From NCBI GenBank assembly GCA_040398465.1, contig JBBAUA010000019.1:1-64000 (forward strand): DNA of 64,000 bases, in the 5' to 3' direction. Shown in pieces: positions 9,378-17,487 of this stretch; within the stretch, counting starts at the first letter, position 1, and the number at the start of each line of letters is the position of its first letter. Made by a program: the position numbers and the translations under genes. The notes under the pieces were generated by a model, which worked only from the letters and a program-made list of their open reading frames with translations, made no database searches and was not told the origin of the DNA. Source of the DNA: UBA7672 sp040398465 (lineage in GTDB: Bacteria; Pseudomonadota; Alphaproteobacteria; Caulobacterales; Hyphomonadaceae).

Positions 9378-11315
9378 TTATTCGTCGAGCGGCGGCGGCT
9401 CCGGCTCTTCCTCGCCTTCGCGCAGGACCGGTGGCGGCTCGACAGACGGGCAGCCGGCGGGTTCGATCACGGCGGCCACCAGGATCGACGGATCGCCATT
9501 CGAATAGTTGAACGCAAACCGCCGCGCGAGGCGGATGCAGCGGTCAGCCGCTGTCGCTTCCTTCACCAGCGTGGCCAGCGCCTCGCGGCCGACTTCCTCG
9601 CCGATGTTGATCAGCCAGGCCGGGCGATTGTCCTCGGCGATGGCGGGAATCTCGACGTTCGATTCAGGAGGCAAGTCGATCTTGTTGCCGAGTTCGAACA
9701 CAAGGCTAGGCTCTGCGAATGCGATCGCGCGGATCTTCTTGGGCGCGCGCCCCTCGCACCCGGACTCGCGCCACGCCGCCGAGCCTTCGGGCAGGGCGCA
9801 TACTTCGCGCAGGGCCGACAGCGACGCGCCGGTCGACAGCATCCATGACTGGTTCGGCAGGATCAGCGCGCGATAGCCGATACCCGCGACAGCCGAACAG
9901 GCCACCAGACCGGCGATCAGTCCCACCGCATTCTTCTTCACCAGCGCATATAATGTTCCCGCCGTCGCAGCGATGATCAGCAGCGTCGGCCAGATTCCGA
10001 TCCCCGTTGCCGCCCACGCCTGGTCCCAGACATGGGAGACCCGCGCCGTCAGCTCGCCGAAATCCTGCGCCGCCTCGCCGCGCAACTGCTCAAGCACCGG
10101 CGGCGTTGGTACGATGGCAAGCAATAGCGCCACCAGCGCGAACAGTCCGGCCGAAATCCAGCGTCCGAATTTCCACGAATTGGTCGAGAACCAGTAGTCT
10201 GCCGCAGCCCCCGCCATCAGCGCAAAGGCGGGGTAGAGCGGCAGGGTGTAGTGGACCAGCTTGGTCGGCGCGATTTCGAACACGATCCATGACGGCACGA
10301 TCCAGCAAACCAGAAAACGCCACGCCGCCGCCTCCCGCTCTGTGGCGGCATCGTTCGCAATGCGACCCGGCCCATCGGCCGCTGCAGCTTTCTTTCCCGG
10401 CAGCAGCCGCGAGATCGCCATCCAGATGCCGGGGATGAGCAGCAGCGTCCCCGGCCAGAACAGCACTGGCAGCGCGGCGGTATGCATGCCGATCGGTCCG
10501 GCATGGCCCTCGGCCGCATCGACCAGCTTCTGTCCGAGATCGACCCGCACCGCCTCCGACAGGAACTCGCCATTGGTCGCGATCTGCACCGCGATGTACC
10601 AGGGGATGGTCAGCACGCAGAACAGGCTGAGGCCCATCCAGTAGAGCAGGGGCCGCGCCCATTCGAACTTGCGTTCCCACAGGAACAGCGCGGCGATGGC
10701 GCTAAGGCAAACCAGCGGCGCGATCGGCCCCTTCAGCAGGATGCCGAATGACAGGCAAACCCAGAACAGCACGCCATGCCATTTGCCGCCGAGCCCCGCG
10801 CGCATCTGCGCCAGCGCGCCCATGCCAAGCGCGAGGATCCCGCACTGCGCCGCATCGGTCTTGGCGATGTTGGCCTCGGTCGTGAGGAGCAGTGTCGTTC
10901 CAAGCACGACGGCTGCGATGAAAGCGGCCCGGCGCGAGAACAGTGCGGTCCCGGCCCAGAACGTTGCAAGCGCGGCGAGGATCGCGCCCAGCATGGAGGG
11001 GACGCGGTAATCCGCGATGTTCCGCGCCTCAGGGCCGGAGGTTAGCGACACCACCGCCGACTGGAACCAGTGGATCGCCACCGGCTTCTTGTTCCGCAAT
11101 TCGTCATGGTAGCGGATCACGACATAATCGCCGCTCTCCATCATTTCCGATGAGGCTTCGGTAAAGCGTCCTTCGTCCCGGTCGAGCACGGGCAGGGCGA
11201 ACAGGCCCGGCAGGGCCAGCAGGAAGACCAGCCCGGCCAGAACCGCATAGGCCCAGCGGCTTTCCGTCAACCGGTCAAAACGAGCCATCACGCGCGGAAA
11301 AATCCCTGTAGACAA
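9378..11315 (-). CDS. ArnT-like membrane glycosyltransferase (GT83/PMT type)
   Basis: 645 residues from a TTG start at 11315, or 636 from the ATG at 11288; neither has a good ribosome site, and the ATG is at least as likely. It is a polytopic membrane protein with about 11-13 hydrophobic segments. The first periplasmic loop holds VLDRDEGRF near residue 46, matching the D-E-x-R catalytic signature of ArnT/PMT-type transferases, followed by conserved KKPVAIHWFQ. These enzymes move a sugar from undecaprenyl phosphate to lipid A or another acceptor on the periplasmic face. The sugar is not predictable. A donor-synthase-like GT2 gene lies divergently next to it. The C-terminal tail is Glu/Pro-rich. 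Confidence 0.85.
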   Translation of the reverse strand: MSTGIFPRVMARFDRLTESRWAYAVLAGLVFLLALPGLFALPVLDRDEGRFTEASSEMMESGDYVVIRYHDELRNKKPVAIHWFQSAVVSLTSGPEARNIADYRVPSMLGAILAALATFWAGTALFSRRAAFIAAVVLGTTLLLTTEANIAKTDAAQCGILALGMGALAQMRAGLGGKWHGVLFWVCLSFGILLKGPIAPLVCLSAIAALFLWERKFEWARPLLYWMGLSLFCVLTIPWYIAVQIATNGEFLSEAVRVDLGQKLVDAAEGHAGPIGMHTAALPVLFWPGTLLLIPGIWMAISRLLPGKKAAAADGPGRIANDAATEREAAAWRFLVCWIVPSWIVFEIAPTKLVHYTLPLYPAFALMAGAAADYWFSTNSWKFGRWISAGLFALVALLLAIVPTPPVLEQLRGEAAQDFGELTARVSHVWDQAWAATGIGIWPTLLIIAATAGTLYALVKKNAVGLIAGLVACSAVAGIGYRALILPNQSWMLSTGASLSALREVCALPEGSAAWRESGCEGRAPKKIRAIAFAEPSLVFELGNKIDLPPESNVEIPAIAEDNRPAWLINIGEEVGREALATLVKEATAADRCIRLARRFAFNYSNGDPSILVAAVIEPAGCPSVEPPPVLREGEEEPEPPPLDE

Positions 11316-11467
11316 GCCGATTCGGGATCGCCCCCGGGCCGATGCCGCCGGACCATACCGGCTCTTTTTCCGGGCGTCGCCGGGTTTGTTCGCCGCGCAC
11401 GGGAACTCGCGGGGCGATGGCAGACCGCCCCTCGCAACTGGCGGCGGGTGCGGCTATAGGTCGGTCC

Positions 11468-12238
11468 ATGGATGCTCGCGTCAAGACGGACAGCATGATG
11501 GCCGCTACACAGGGGCGACCCGAATTCAGCGTTGTCTCGCCCGTGCGGAACGAGGCGGAGAACGTCGAGACGCTGGTCCGCGAGATCACCGAGGCGCTGG
11601 CCGGCCGCGCTTACGAGATCGTCTTTGTTGATGACGCTTCGCAGGACGACACGCGCGCCCGGCTGTTCGCCCTCAAGGACAAGGTTCCCCAGCTCCGCGT
11701 CATCGGCCACCGCAAGAACGCCGGCCAGAGCCGAGCCGTGCGCAGCGGCGTGGCCGCCGCCCGCGCGAACGTCATCGTCACACTCGATGGCGACGGACAG
11801 AACGATCCGGCCGACATTCCGGGCCTCCTCAGCCAGCTGACACGGGGGGATGCTCCCGGCGACCTCGCCCTGATCCAGGGGCGCCGCGAGAAGCGGATGG
11901 ATTCGAACTGGAAGCGTATGGGCTCGCGCTTTGCCAACCGGGTTCGCCGCTCGATCCTGCAGGACAAGAACTCGGATTCGGGTTGCGGCATGCGCGCCTT
12001 CCGGCGCGACGCCTACCTCCAGCTTCCCTATTTCGACCACATGCACCGCTACCTGCCGGCCCTGATGATGTCCGAGGGGCTGATGGTGGAAGAGCGCCCC
12101 GTGGGCCACCGGGTGCGCCAGCATGGCCGGTCGAACTATACCAATTTCGGGCGCCTTGCCGTTGCGGTGTCCGACATGCGCGGCGTGATGTGGCTGCGCA
12201 AGCGGCGGAAGTCCCCGGGCGGGGTGGACGAGATCTAG
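11468..12238 (+). CDS. GT2 family glycosyltransferase (polyprenyl-phosphate sugar synthase-like)
   Basis: 256 residues from the ATG at 11468; in-frame ATGs lie upstream at 11342 and 11417, but that extension has no conserved character. The GT-A fold is clear: EFSVVSPVRNEAENV at the N terminus, FVDDASQDDT for the nucleotide site, and TLDGDGQNDP, the DxD-type metal/UDP-sugar motif. SDSGCGMRAFRRDAY follows as the acceptor-side motif. There is no C-terminal membrane domain, so it resembles short DPM1-type enzymes that load a sugar onto a polyprenyl phosphate at the cytoplasmic face. The divergent ArnT-like gene is the natural user of that product (inference). Confidence 0.85.
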   Translation: MDARVKTDSMMAATQGRPEFSVVSPVRNEAENVETLVREITEALAGRAYEIVFVDDASQDDTRARLFALKDKVPQLRVIGHRKNAGQSRAVRSGVAAARANVIVTLDGDGQNDPADIPGLLSQLTRGDAPGDLALIQGRREKRMDSNWKRMGSRFANRVRRSILQDKNSDSGCGMRAFRRDAYLQLPYFDHMHRYLPALMMSEGLMVEERPVGHRVRQHGRSNYTNFGRLAVAVSDMRGVMWLRKRRKSPGGVDEI

Positions 12239-12280
12239 GCGCGCCCCGCTGGGGCGGCTTGACGGGTGGAGGGCTTCCAA

Positions 12281-12802
12281 TTGGACGAAAAGCTGGCTAC
12301 CGCTGCGAAGATAGAAGCCTTGGAGCGCCAGGAAAAACGGCGCGCAAGGCGGGGCGGACAACAGAAAAAGGCATCTCCGATGCGCATGATCTTCGGGATT
12401 TTCCCGCTGCTGGCCATTCCGATCGTCATCTATAACCTGATGGCCCTGACGGCTGGCCCCGATGCGGCGGCCTTTGCGGCCACGCTGGCCGATCCTGCGC
12501 GGGGCACTCAGGTATTCGGCGAGTGGCGGATCACCGGGGGTGACATCCTCATCATCCTGTCGATGATGTTCTTCTTCGTGGAAATACTCAAATCGACTTC
12601 GACAGGGTCGTCGACGATCGCGAACCATGCGGTCTCGATGCTGGTGTTCATCGTCTGCCTGGTCGAGTTCCTGCTGCTGCCAAACTTCCAGACCTCCATC
12701 TTCTTCATCCTCACCGTGATGTGCCTGCTCGACGTGCTGGCCGGGGTGGTGGTGACGATCGTGTCAGCCCGCCGCGACTTCTCGGTTGGCGACAACGGCT
12801 GA
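12281..12802 (+). CDS. Small four-segment inner-membrane protein, unknown function
   Basis: 173 residues if started at the TTG at 12281, which has GGAGGG seven bases upstream; an in-frame GTG at 12266 would add five residues but has a poorer site. A basic cytoplasmic N-terminal helix (KIEALERQEKRRARRGG) precedes about four hydrophobic segments at roughly residues 35-55, 90-105, 115-135 and 137-160. Short acidic or polar loops lie between them. It follows the GT2 gene by 42 bases and is probably co-transcribed, so a role in the same lipid-linked sugar pathway is possible but unproven. I do not recognise the family. Confidence 0.7.
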   Translation: MDEKLATAAKIEALERQEKRRARRGGQQKKASPMRMIFGIFPLLAIPIVIYNLMALTAGPDAAAFAATLADPARGTQVFGEWRITGGDILIILSMMFFFVEILKSTSTGSSTIANHAVSMLVFIVCLVEFLLLPNFQTSIFFILTVMCLLDVLAGVVVTIVSARRDFSVGDNG

Positions 12803-12870
12803 TGCTGGACTAGACTTCCGGCGTGATTCCCTGCGCCGCCGTTGTCGGTGCAGGCGGGAGCAGCAGAACC

Positions 12871-13251
12871 ATGGGCATCTTCTTCGACCAGGACTGGTTC
12901 GACGGCCGCCTTGAACAGGCGGGCCTCACGCGCGCCGCCATGGCCCGCGTCACCGGCATGACCATCGACGAGATCGAGATGGTGTTCTCGGATCGCCGCG
13001 AACTGGAAGGCCAGGAGATCCACGCCATCGCCCGCGTGCTCGACGCCGACCCGCGCGAAGTCGCAAGCCGTTCCGGCGCGTCCGACCCCGGAGAGCCGGC
13101 CATGCGCGAGGAGGCAATCAACCTCCGGCCAGCGCGCAATGCCGCGCCCGAATTCACGGTGACGCGGGAAGTGATCGGCGGGATCCACGAACGCCTCGAC
13201 CGGCTGGAGCGCCTGATCGAGGTGGTGATCCAGAAGCTGGATCGCCGCTAG
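12871..13251 (+). CDS. Small helix-turn-helix protein with C-terminal coiled coil
   Basis: 126 residues from the ATG at 12871 (GGGAG upstream; an in-frame GTG at 12823 gives an unlikely extension). Residues 5-60 look like an XRE/lambda-repressor-type helical bundle: a helix ending in GLTRAAMARVTGM, a turn, then a possible recognition helix IDEIEMVFSDRREL and an IHAIARVLDADPREV segment. The last 30 residues form an amphipathic heptad helix (IHERLDRLERLIEVVIQKL), suggesting dimerisation. The first helix contains an unusual aromatic/acidic patch (FFDQDWFD). It is probably a DNA-binding or adaptor protein; the target is unknown. Confidence 0.65.
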   Translation: MGIFFDQDWFDGRLEQAGLTRAAMARVTGMTIDEIEMVFSDRRELEGQEIHAIARVLDADPREVASRSGASDPGEPAMREEAINLRPARNAAPEFTVTREVIGGIHERLDRLERLIEVVIQKLDRR

Positions 13252-13252
13252 T

Positions 13253-13528
13253 TCACGCCGACTGCGAAAAGTCAGGCTTCAGCGGGGTCTTCGATTCCGG
13301 CTGCTGGTAGGCGCGGCGCACCTGTTTCGGGGAGACGCGCGACGGTTCGATCTGGCCCAGCAGGTGAGCTGCGAAGACCGGCGCAAACCACGGGACGGCG
13401 TTAGGCTTTGCGTTTGTCTCACCGCGATAAGGATCAGCCCGGCGCTCCTCGCCCGTGCCGCGACGGTCTTCGGGCGGATGGCGGCGGTCCTCATTCCGGA
13501 ACACGTGTGGGGCGGCCTCGACGCGCAT
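13253..13528 (-). CDS. Small uncharacterised protein, 91 residues
   Basis: A 91-codon frame converging on the HTH gene, with its stop two bases beyond the HTH stop. The first half is very polar (Arg/Asp/Glu/Pro-rich). The centre has WFAPVFAAHLLGQI followed by a basic VSPKQVRRAYQQP segment. This resembles, from memory, a family of short alphaproteobacterial hypothetical proteins with an AAHLLGQ-type core and a basic tail; I cannot name a family. The start at 13528 is an ATG without a clear ribosome site. GTTAAC sequences at 13533-13538 and 13591-13596 lie upstream and resemble CtrA half-sites, which is weak evidence. Confidence 0.45.
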   Translation of the reverse strand: MRVEAAPHVFRNEDRRHPPEDRRGTGEERRADPYRGETNAKPNAVPWFAPVFAAHLLGQIEPSRVSPKQVRRAYQQPESKTPLKPDFSQSA

Positions 13529-13606
13529 GCAGAGTTAACTGCAAGCGAGGCGCCGCGTTGCATTCACGACCGTGAAATCGAGGGAAGGCTGGTTAACGGG
13601 CGACCG

Positions 13607-14320
13607 CTATTGCGGCTTGTCCTTGTCCGGGGCTGGCACAAAGCCGCCTGTCGCGATCTGTGCGAGCTGGCGCTGCATGTCCATCATCTGCTGCTGCAGG
13701 GCGCGGATCGCATCGACGCCGGTGGGCGGCGTGAAGGGCTTCGTCTCATCGCGCGGCGGTGTTGCTGGCGTAGCTCCCGGCACGCCCGGCATCGTTCCCG
13801 GAACACCGGTGGGCACGAACGGGGCGAAGAACTTCATCGTGTCCTCGAACATCGTCATGTTCTTGCGGATCTGTTCCTCGAACGCCTTCGCCTTGTCCTC
13901 GCCGACGGTGGTGTTCATGTAGTCGCGCCACTTCTCCTGCTGCTGGTTGAATGTCTTCATCGACATTTCGAGATAGGCCGGCAGCATCGCCTGGAAGTTG
14001 TCGCCATAGAACTGGATGAGCTGGCGCAGGAAGGAGACGGGCAGCACGCCTTCCTTCTTGTTCTCCTGCTCGAAGATGATCTGGGCGAGCACGGCGCGGG
14101 TGAGATCCTCGCCCGTCTTGGCATCCTGCACCGAGAAGTCCTTGCCCTGGCGCGTGAGCTCCGACAGGTGCTCGAGCGTCACGTAGGCGCTGGCCGAGGT
14201 GTCGTAGAGACGCCGGTTCGCGTACTTCTTGATGATGATCTTTTCACCGGCGCCGTTGCCGTTGGCTCGCGTCAAGGGCCATCTCCCGATCGGCTGGTCC
14301 TTCCGGTACGTAAGCACCAC
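13607..14320 (-). CDS. phaR: Polyhydroxyalkanoate synthesis repressor PhaR
   Basis: 237 residues. The diagnostic N-terminal PHB/PHA accumulation regulator domain lies at about residues 26-90 (IIIKKYANRRLYDT, then YVTLEHLSELTRQGKDF), followed by the PHB-regulator repeats up to about 160. The C terminus is a Pro/Thr/Gly-rich linker, then an amphipathic helix (AIRALQQQMMDMQRQLAQ). PhaR proteins repress phasin and PHA genes and are displaced by binding PHA granules. It is divergent from phaB with a TGC-rich dyad region between them. No phaC or phaA lies in the window. Confidence 0.93.
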   Translation of the reverse strand: MVLTYRKDQPIGRWPLTRANGNGAGEKIIIKKYANRRLYDTSASAYVTLEHLSELTRQGKDFSVQDAKTGEDLTRAVLAQIIFEQENKKEGVLPVSFLRQLIQFYGDNFQAMLPAYLEMSMKTFNQQQEKWRDYMNTTVGEDKAKAFEEQIRKNMTMFEDTMKFFAPFVPTGVPGTMPGVPGATPATPPRDETKPFTPPTGVDAIRALQQQMMDMQRQLAQIATGGFVPAPDKDKPQ

Positions 14321-14373
14321 GGCCAGCGCATTAAATCATTTTGAGATTGTCTTGTAGCATGACTTTTACGCAC

Positions 14374-14411
14374 CTGCACACTCATTCCCCTGCGCAGCAT
14401 AGGTGCAGCAT
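14374..14411. promoter_or_regulatory. TGC-rich symmetric element, candidate PhaR operator
   Basis: In the phaR/phaB divergent region, CTGCAC (14374-14379) and GTGCAG (14403-14408) form an inverted pair around a central palindrome CTGCGCAG (14390-14397). In addition GCAGCAT occurs twice, 11 bases apart (14394 and 14405), so one helical turn. PhaR proteins of Paracoccus and Rhodobacter are known to bind TGC-rich CTGC/GCAG elements. Assignment to PhaR is inference from position and composition. Confidence 0.5.
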
Positions 14412-14492
14412 TTTTTTCGCCGGAGAGCGTCCGGCGGCGGGACCAAGCCCTGAATCGGCTGTATGGTTGCCTGCCAAACAGGGAGTGGGAAA

Positions 14493-15218
14493 ATGAGCAA
14501 GGTTGCGCTGGTGACGGGCGGCACGCGGGGCATCGGTCGCGCGATCAGTGAACGGCTCGCCAAGGACGGATACAGGGTCGCCGCCAACTACGCCGGCAAT
14601 GACGAAGCCGCCGCCAAGTGCGCCGCCGAGCTCGGGATCAAGGTATACAAGTGGGATGTCGGCGATTACGACGCGTGCGCCGCCGGCATCGCCGCCGTTA
14701 CCGCGGAACTCGGGCCGGTCGATATCCTGGTCAACAATGCCGGGATCACGCGCGACGCCACGCTCCACAAGATGACGCGCGAGCAGTGGGACGATGTCAT
14801 CCGCGTCGACCTGACATCCGCCTTCAACCTGTGCCGCCTGACCATCGAAGGCATGCGAGAGCGGAACCACGGCCGCATCATCAACATCTCCTCGATCAAC
14901 GGCCAGAAGGGGCAGGTGGGGCAGGTCAACTACTCCGCCGCCAAGGCCGGCCTTATCGGCTTCACCAAGGCGCTGGCGCAGGAGAACGCCAGGAAGGGCG
15001 TCACTGTGAACGTGATCTGCCCCGGCTACATCGACACGGAGATGGTCGCCGCCGTGCCAGCGAAAGTGCTCGAAGGCATCATCGCCACCATCCCCGTCGG
15101 CCGCCTCGGCAAGGCCGAGGAGATCGCCGGCTGCGTCAGCTTCCTCGCTGGCGCGGATGCCGGCTTCATCACCGGCGCCACCCTGACCGCCAATGGCGGG
15201 CAGTTCATCGCGGGCTAG
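14493..15218 (+). CDS. phaB: Acetoacetyl-CoA reductase (SDR)
   Basis: 241 residues from the ATG at 14493, preceded by GGGAGTGGG. It is a classical short-chain dehydrogenase: NAD(P)-binding TGGTRGIG near residue 9, NNAG near residue 85, catalytic Ser in ISSINGQKGQ near 137 and YSAAKAG near 149. GQKGQVGQVNYSAAK is characteristic of PhaB-type NADPH-dependent acetoacetyl-CoA reductases, which make (R)-3-hydroxybutyryl-CoA for PHB. Divergence from phaR supports this over FabG. A FabG-like activity cannot be excluded from sequence. Confidence 0.9.
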   Translation: MSKVALVTGGTRGIGRAISERLAKDGYRVAANYAGNDEAAAKCAAELGIKVYKWDVGDYDACAAGIAAVTAELGPVDILVNNAGITRDATLHKMTREQWDDVIRVDLTSAFNLCRLTIEGMRERNHGRIINISSINGQKGQVGQVNYSAAKAGLIGFTKALAQENARKGVTVNVICPGYIDTEMVAAVPAKVLEGIIATIPVGRLGKAEEIAGCVSFLAGADAGFITGATLTANGGQFIAG

Positions 15219-15238
15219 CCACTTCACAGGCATGCGAG

Positions 15239-15360
15239 GACTCCCGGCAACGCTGGACAAGAGTCAGGTAAAGCCCTGATTCCATTGGAATCGCAGTTCT
15301 TGCCTGTGCTGTTGAAAGGCCGCATCGTGGCGGTGGGGCTCTACAAGCGAACAAAGAATC
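15239..15360. promoter_or_regulatory. Five GANTC sites and a perfect 15-bp dyad upstream of a secreted-protein gene
   Basis: GANTC occurs at 15239-15243, 15261-15265, 15278-15282, 15288-15292 and 15356-15360, five times in 122 bases. At two-thirds G+C about 0.4 would be expected. The third and fourth are the ends of the dyad GATTCCATTGGAATC (15278-15292, seven-base arms and one central base). GANTC is the CcrM methylation site through which GcrA controls cell-cycle promoters in Caulobacter relatives. Regulation here is inferred. Confidence 0.55.
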
Positions 15361-15388
15361 GCCCCCTTTGCCGTGTGTATTGGCGGGG

Positions 15389-16180
15389 ATGAAGTTGAAC
15401 ACTCCGAATGTCCCTGCGGCGCCCGCCGCAGCCCTCGCAATGGCGCTGGCCCTGGCCGGTGGCGTTGTCGCTCCGGCGCTTGCGCAGCAACCGCAGCTTC
15501 CGCCGCCGACATTCGCAACCACCCGCTCCAACGCCGCCATGTCGCTCGACCAGGGCGGCCAGCGCTACATGGACCTCGGCACGGACGCGAAGACGACCAA
15601 GAGCTTCATCCTGGAAACGCGTGGGTCCGTCGTCCTGCTGCAGCAGGAAGGTTCGAAGGAAATCCTCACGCTGATGCCTGTGCCCGGCCAGCGCGGCGAC
15701 ACCTTCTTCATGGACTACACCGGCCGCATCGTTCTCAAGGTCACCAAGGCCAACAACGTCGTCTCCTACCTCCACAATCCTGCTGGCGCGCCGGCTGATC
15801 CCGCTGGCCGCGTGCCGCCGTTGTCGGCGCCCGCGATGACGGCTTCACTCGATGCGATGCGCGCCAATGCGGCGAAGGAATTGACCAGGCTTGCAGGCCA
15901 CGACGTGACGGTCTGGGGCACGCAGGCATTCTCGAGCAACGAGGCCTGGGCGGCTGACGCCCTCAGCATCCTGGTGCTCGGCGTCAAGAACGCCAACGGC
16001 CATGCCGGCAAGGTCGCCTCGAACATCGAGAAGGTAACGGTCCGCAAGGCGAAGGCGCCGAAGGTCTCCTTCAAGAGCGGCGAGCTGCTGATCGAGATCA
16101 ATCCGGACGATGCATGGGCCGGCCGCGTCACGCCGGAAGATGTCAGCAAGGTGCTGACCGCATCCCGCTCGAGCGGCTGA
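15389..16180 (+). CDS. Secreted protein of unknown function
   Basis: 263 residues from the ATG at 15389 (GGCGGGG upstream). The N terminus is a signal peptide with an Ala/Leu core, cleaved near LAQQ at residue 33. The mature part starts with a conserved-looking segment around RYMDLGTDAKTTKSFIL, a beta-rich middle and a Lys-rich C-terminal half (KKV-type, predicted pI basic). It may belong to a Caulobacterales-specific secreted family (DUF4908-like by memory, not verified). The upstream region carries five GANTC sites, so cell-cycle-linked expression is plausible. The cupin gene on the other strand ends three bases beyond its stop. Confidence 0.75.
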   Translation: MKLNTPNVPAAPAAALAMALALAGGVVAPALAQQPQLPPPTFATTRSNAAMSLDQGGQRYMDLGTDAKTTKSFILETRGSVVLLQQEGSKEILTLMPVPGQRGDTFFMDYTGRIVLKVTKANNVVSYLHNPAGAPADPAGRVPPLSAPAMTASLDAMRANAAKELTRLAGHDVTVWGTQAFSSNEAWAADALSILVLGVKNANGHAGKVASNIEKVTVRKAKAPKVSFKSGELLIEINPDDAWAGRVTPEDVSKVLTASRSSG

Positions 16181-16183
16181 CGC

Positions 16184-16615
16184 TTACGCGCCGGGAGACC
16201 AACCCGGCGGCGCCATCACGAATCCTGCAAAATCGAATCCGGGCGACACCGTGCATCCCACCAGCGTCCACGCGCCGAGCGTGCGCGCCGCCTGCCAGTG
16301 GTGCGGCGGTACGACGAGCTGCGGGCGTTGGCCTCCGGCGAGGTCCTGGCCGAGAATGCGTGTCTTGGTTTTCGACTTCTCGGTTACCGCCAGGCTCAGC
16401 TCCAGCGGTGCGCCTGCGTAGTAATGCCAGATCTCGGTTGCATCGACCTTGTGCCAATGCGAGCGGTCGCCCTCTCCCAGCAGGTAGTAGATCGCCGTGC
16501 CCGGCGAGCGATGCCCGTGGCCGTGAGGGTCCGGGATGCGATGCGTCTCGGCGTACCAGCCGCCTTCCGGATGCGGCTTGAGGTCGAGCGTGCGGATGAC
16601 GTCTTCAAGGGTCAT
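16184..16615 (-). CDS. Cupin, DUF985 family
   Basis: 143 residues from the ATG at 16615, 22 bases after the gloB stop; a longer frame to 16672 would overlap gloB and adds nothing conserved. The family signature is plain: LDLKPHPEGGWYAETHR at the N terminus, TAIYYLLGEGDRSHWHKVDATEIWHYY in the first strands with the metal-type His residues, and VPPHHWQAA, then LGAWTLVGCTVSPGFDF. These are single-domain cupins of uncertain substrate; some are annotated as sugar-phosphate or RmlC-like. It is probably co-transcribed with gloB. Confidence 0.88.
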   Translation of the reverse strand: MTLEDVIRTLDLKPHPEGGWYAETHRIPDPHGHGHRSPGTAIYYLLGEGDRSHWHKVDATEIWHYYAGAPLELSLAVTEKSKTKTRILGQDLAGGQRPQLVVPPHHWQAARTLGAWTLVGCTVSPGFDFAGFVMAPPGWSPGA

Positions 16616-16637
16616 GTCTTTTGTGGCTGTCTCAGCT

Positions 16638-17405
16638 TCAGAACTTGTTCTTCCGCTCGCGTACTTCGGCAAACGTCGCGACCACGTCGCCAGGATGGCC
16701 GACGAAGGCTTGCAGCTTCGGGTCGTCGGCGCGGAGGAAGGGGTTCGCGCGTTTCTCGGCGCCGATCGTGGTCGGCACGGTGGGGATGTCCTTCGTGCGT
16801 TTCGCTTTCACGCCGTCTGCGTAGGCGACGAGATCGGCATTCGACGCATCCACGCTCAGCGCGAACGCGGCGTTCGACGCGGTGTATTCGTGCGCGCAAT
16901 AGATGGTCGTATCGTCCGGCATCGCGCGCAGCTTGCCGAGGCTGTCCCACATCTGGCCAGCCGTGCCTTCGAACAGGCGGCCGCAGCCGAGCGCGAACAG
17001 CGTGTCGCCGACGAAGGCGATGTGATGGTCGGGCAGGTGATAGACGATGTGGCCGAGCGTGTGGCCGGGCGTGTCGATGACGCTTGCCTTCAGCGCGCCA
17101 AGCTCGACGACATCGCCCTCGTGCAGCACGCGGTCCGGCGCGGCGCCGATGCGCGTGACTTCCTGCGGCCCGACAACCCTGGCGCCGGTCGCGGCGACGA
17201 TGTCGGCATTCCCACCTGCATGATCAGGGTGCCAGTGCGTGTTCCAGATCTGCGTGATCGTCCAGCCCTTCGCCGTCGCCTCAGCGAGAATCCTGTCTGC
17301 GTCCGGCGTGTCGATGGTGGCGGTCTCGCCGGTAGCGGGGTCGTGCAGCAGGAAGCCGTAATTGTCCTTCAGGCACGGAAACATGTGGACGATCGGCTGG
17401 CTCAT
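16638..17405 (-). CDS. gloB: Hydroxyacylglutathione hydrolase (glyoxalase II)
   Basis: 255 residues, metallo-beta-lactamase fold. The binuclear metal site THWHPDHAGG is near residue 56, followed by DTPGHTLGHIVYH near 110, FVGDTLFALGCGRLFEG near 130 and YCAHEYTASN near 170, all typical of glyoxalase II. It hydrolyses S-D-lactoylglutathione to D-lactate and glutathione in methylglyoxal detoxification. Length is the usual 255. It diverges from the methyltransferase gene across 82 bases and leads into the cupin gene. Confidence 0.94.
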   Translation of the reverse strand: MSQPIVHMFPCLKDNYGFLLHDPATGETATIDTPDADRILAEATAKGWTITQIWNTHWHPDHAGGNADIVAATGARVVGPQEVTRIGAAPDRVLHEGDVVELGALKASVIDTPGHTLGHIVYHLPDHHIAFVGDTLFALGCGRLFEGTAGQMWDSLGKLRAMPDDTTIYCAHEYTASNAAFALSVDASNADLVAYADGVKAKRTKDIPTVPTTIGAEKRANPFLRADDPKLQAFVGHPGDVVATFAEVRERKNKF

Positions 17406-17487
17406 TCGTTTGCCTTTCTGAGGGCGGTTTGCCTTTCGGAACTGTGTCCGTCCTATATAGGCCTGTGGACCGGCCGAAGGTTAGTGC

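Noticed and set aside
13528..13606. GTTAAC sequences as a full CtrA box upstream of the 91-codon gene
   Set aside because: Only isolated TTAAC half-sites occur, without the seven-base spacing of a TTAA-N7-TTAA box.
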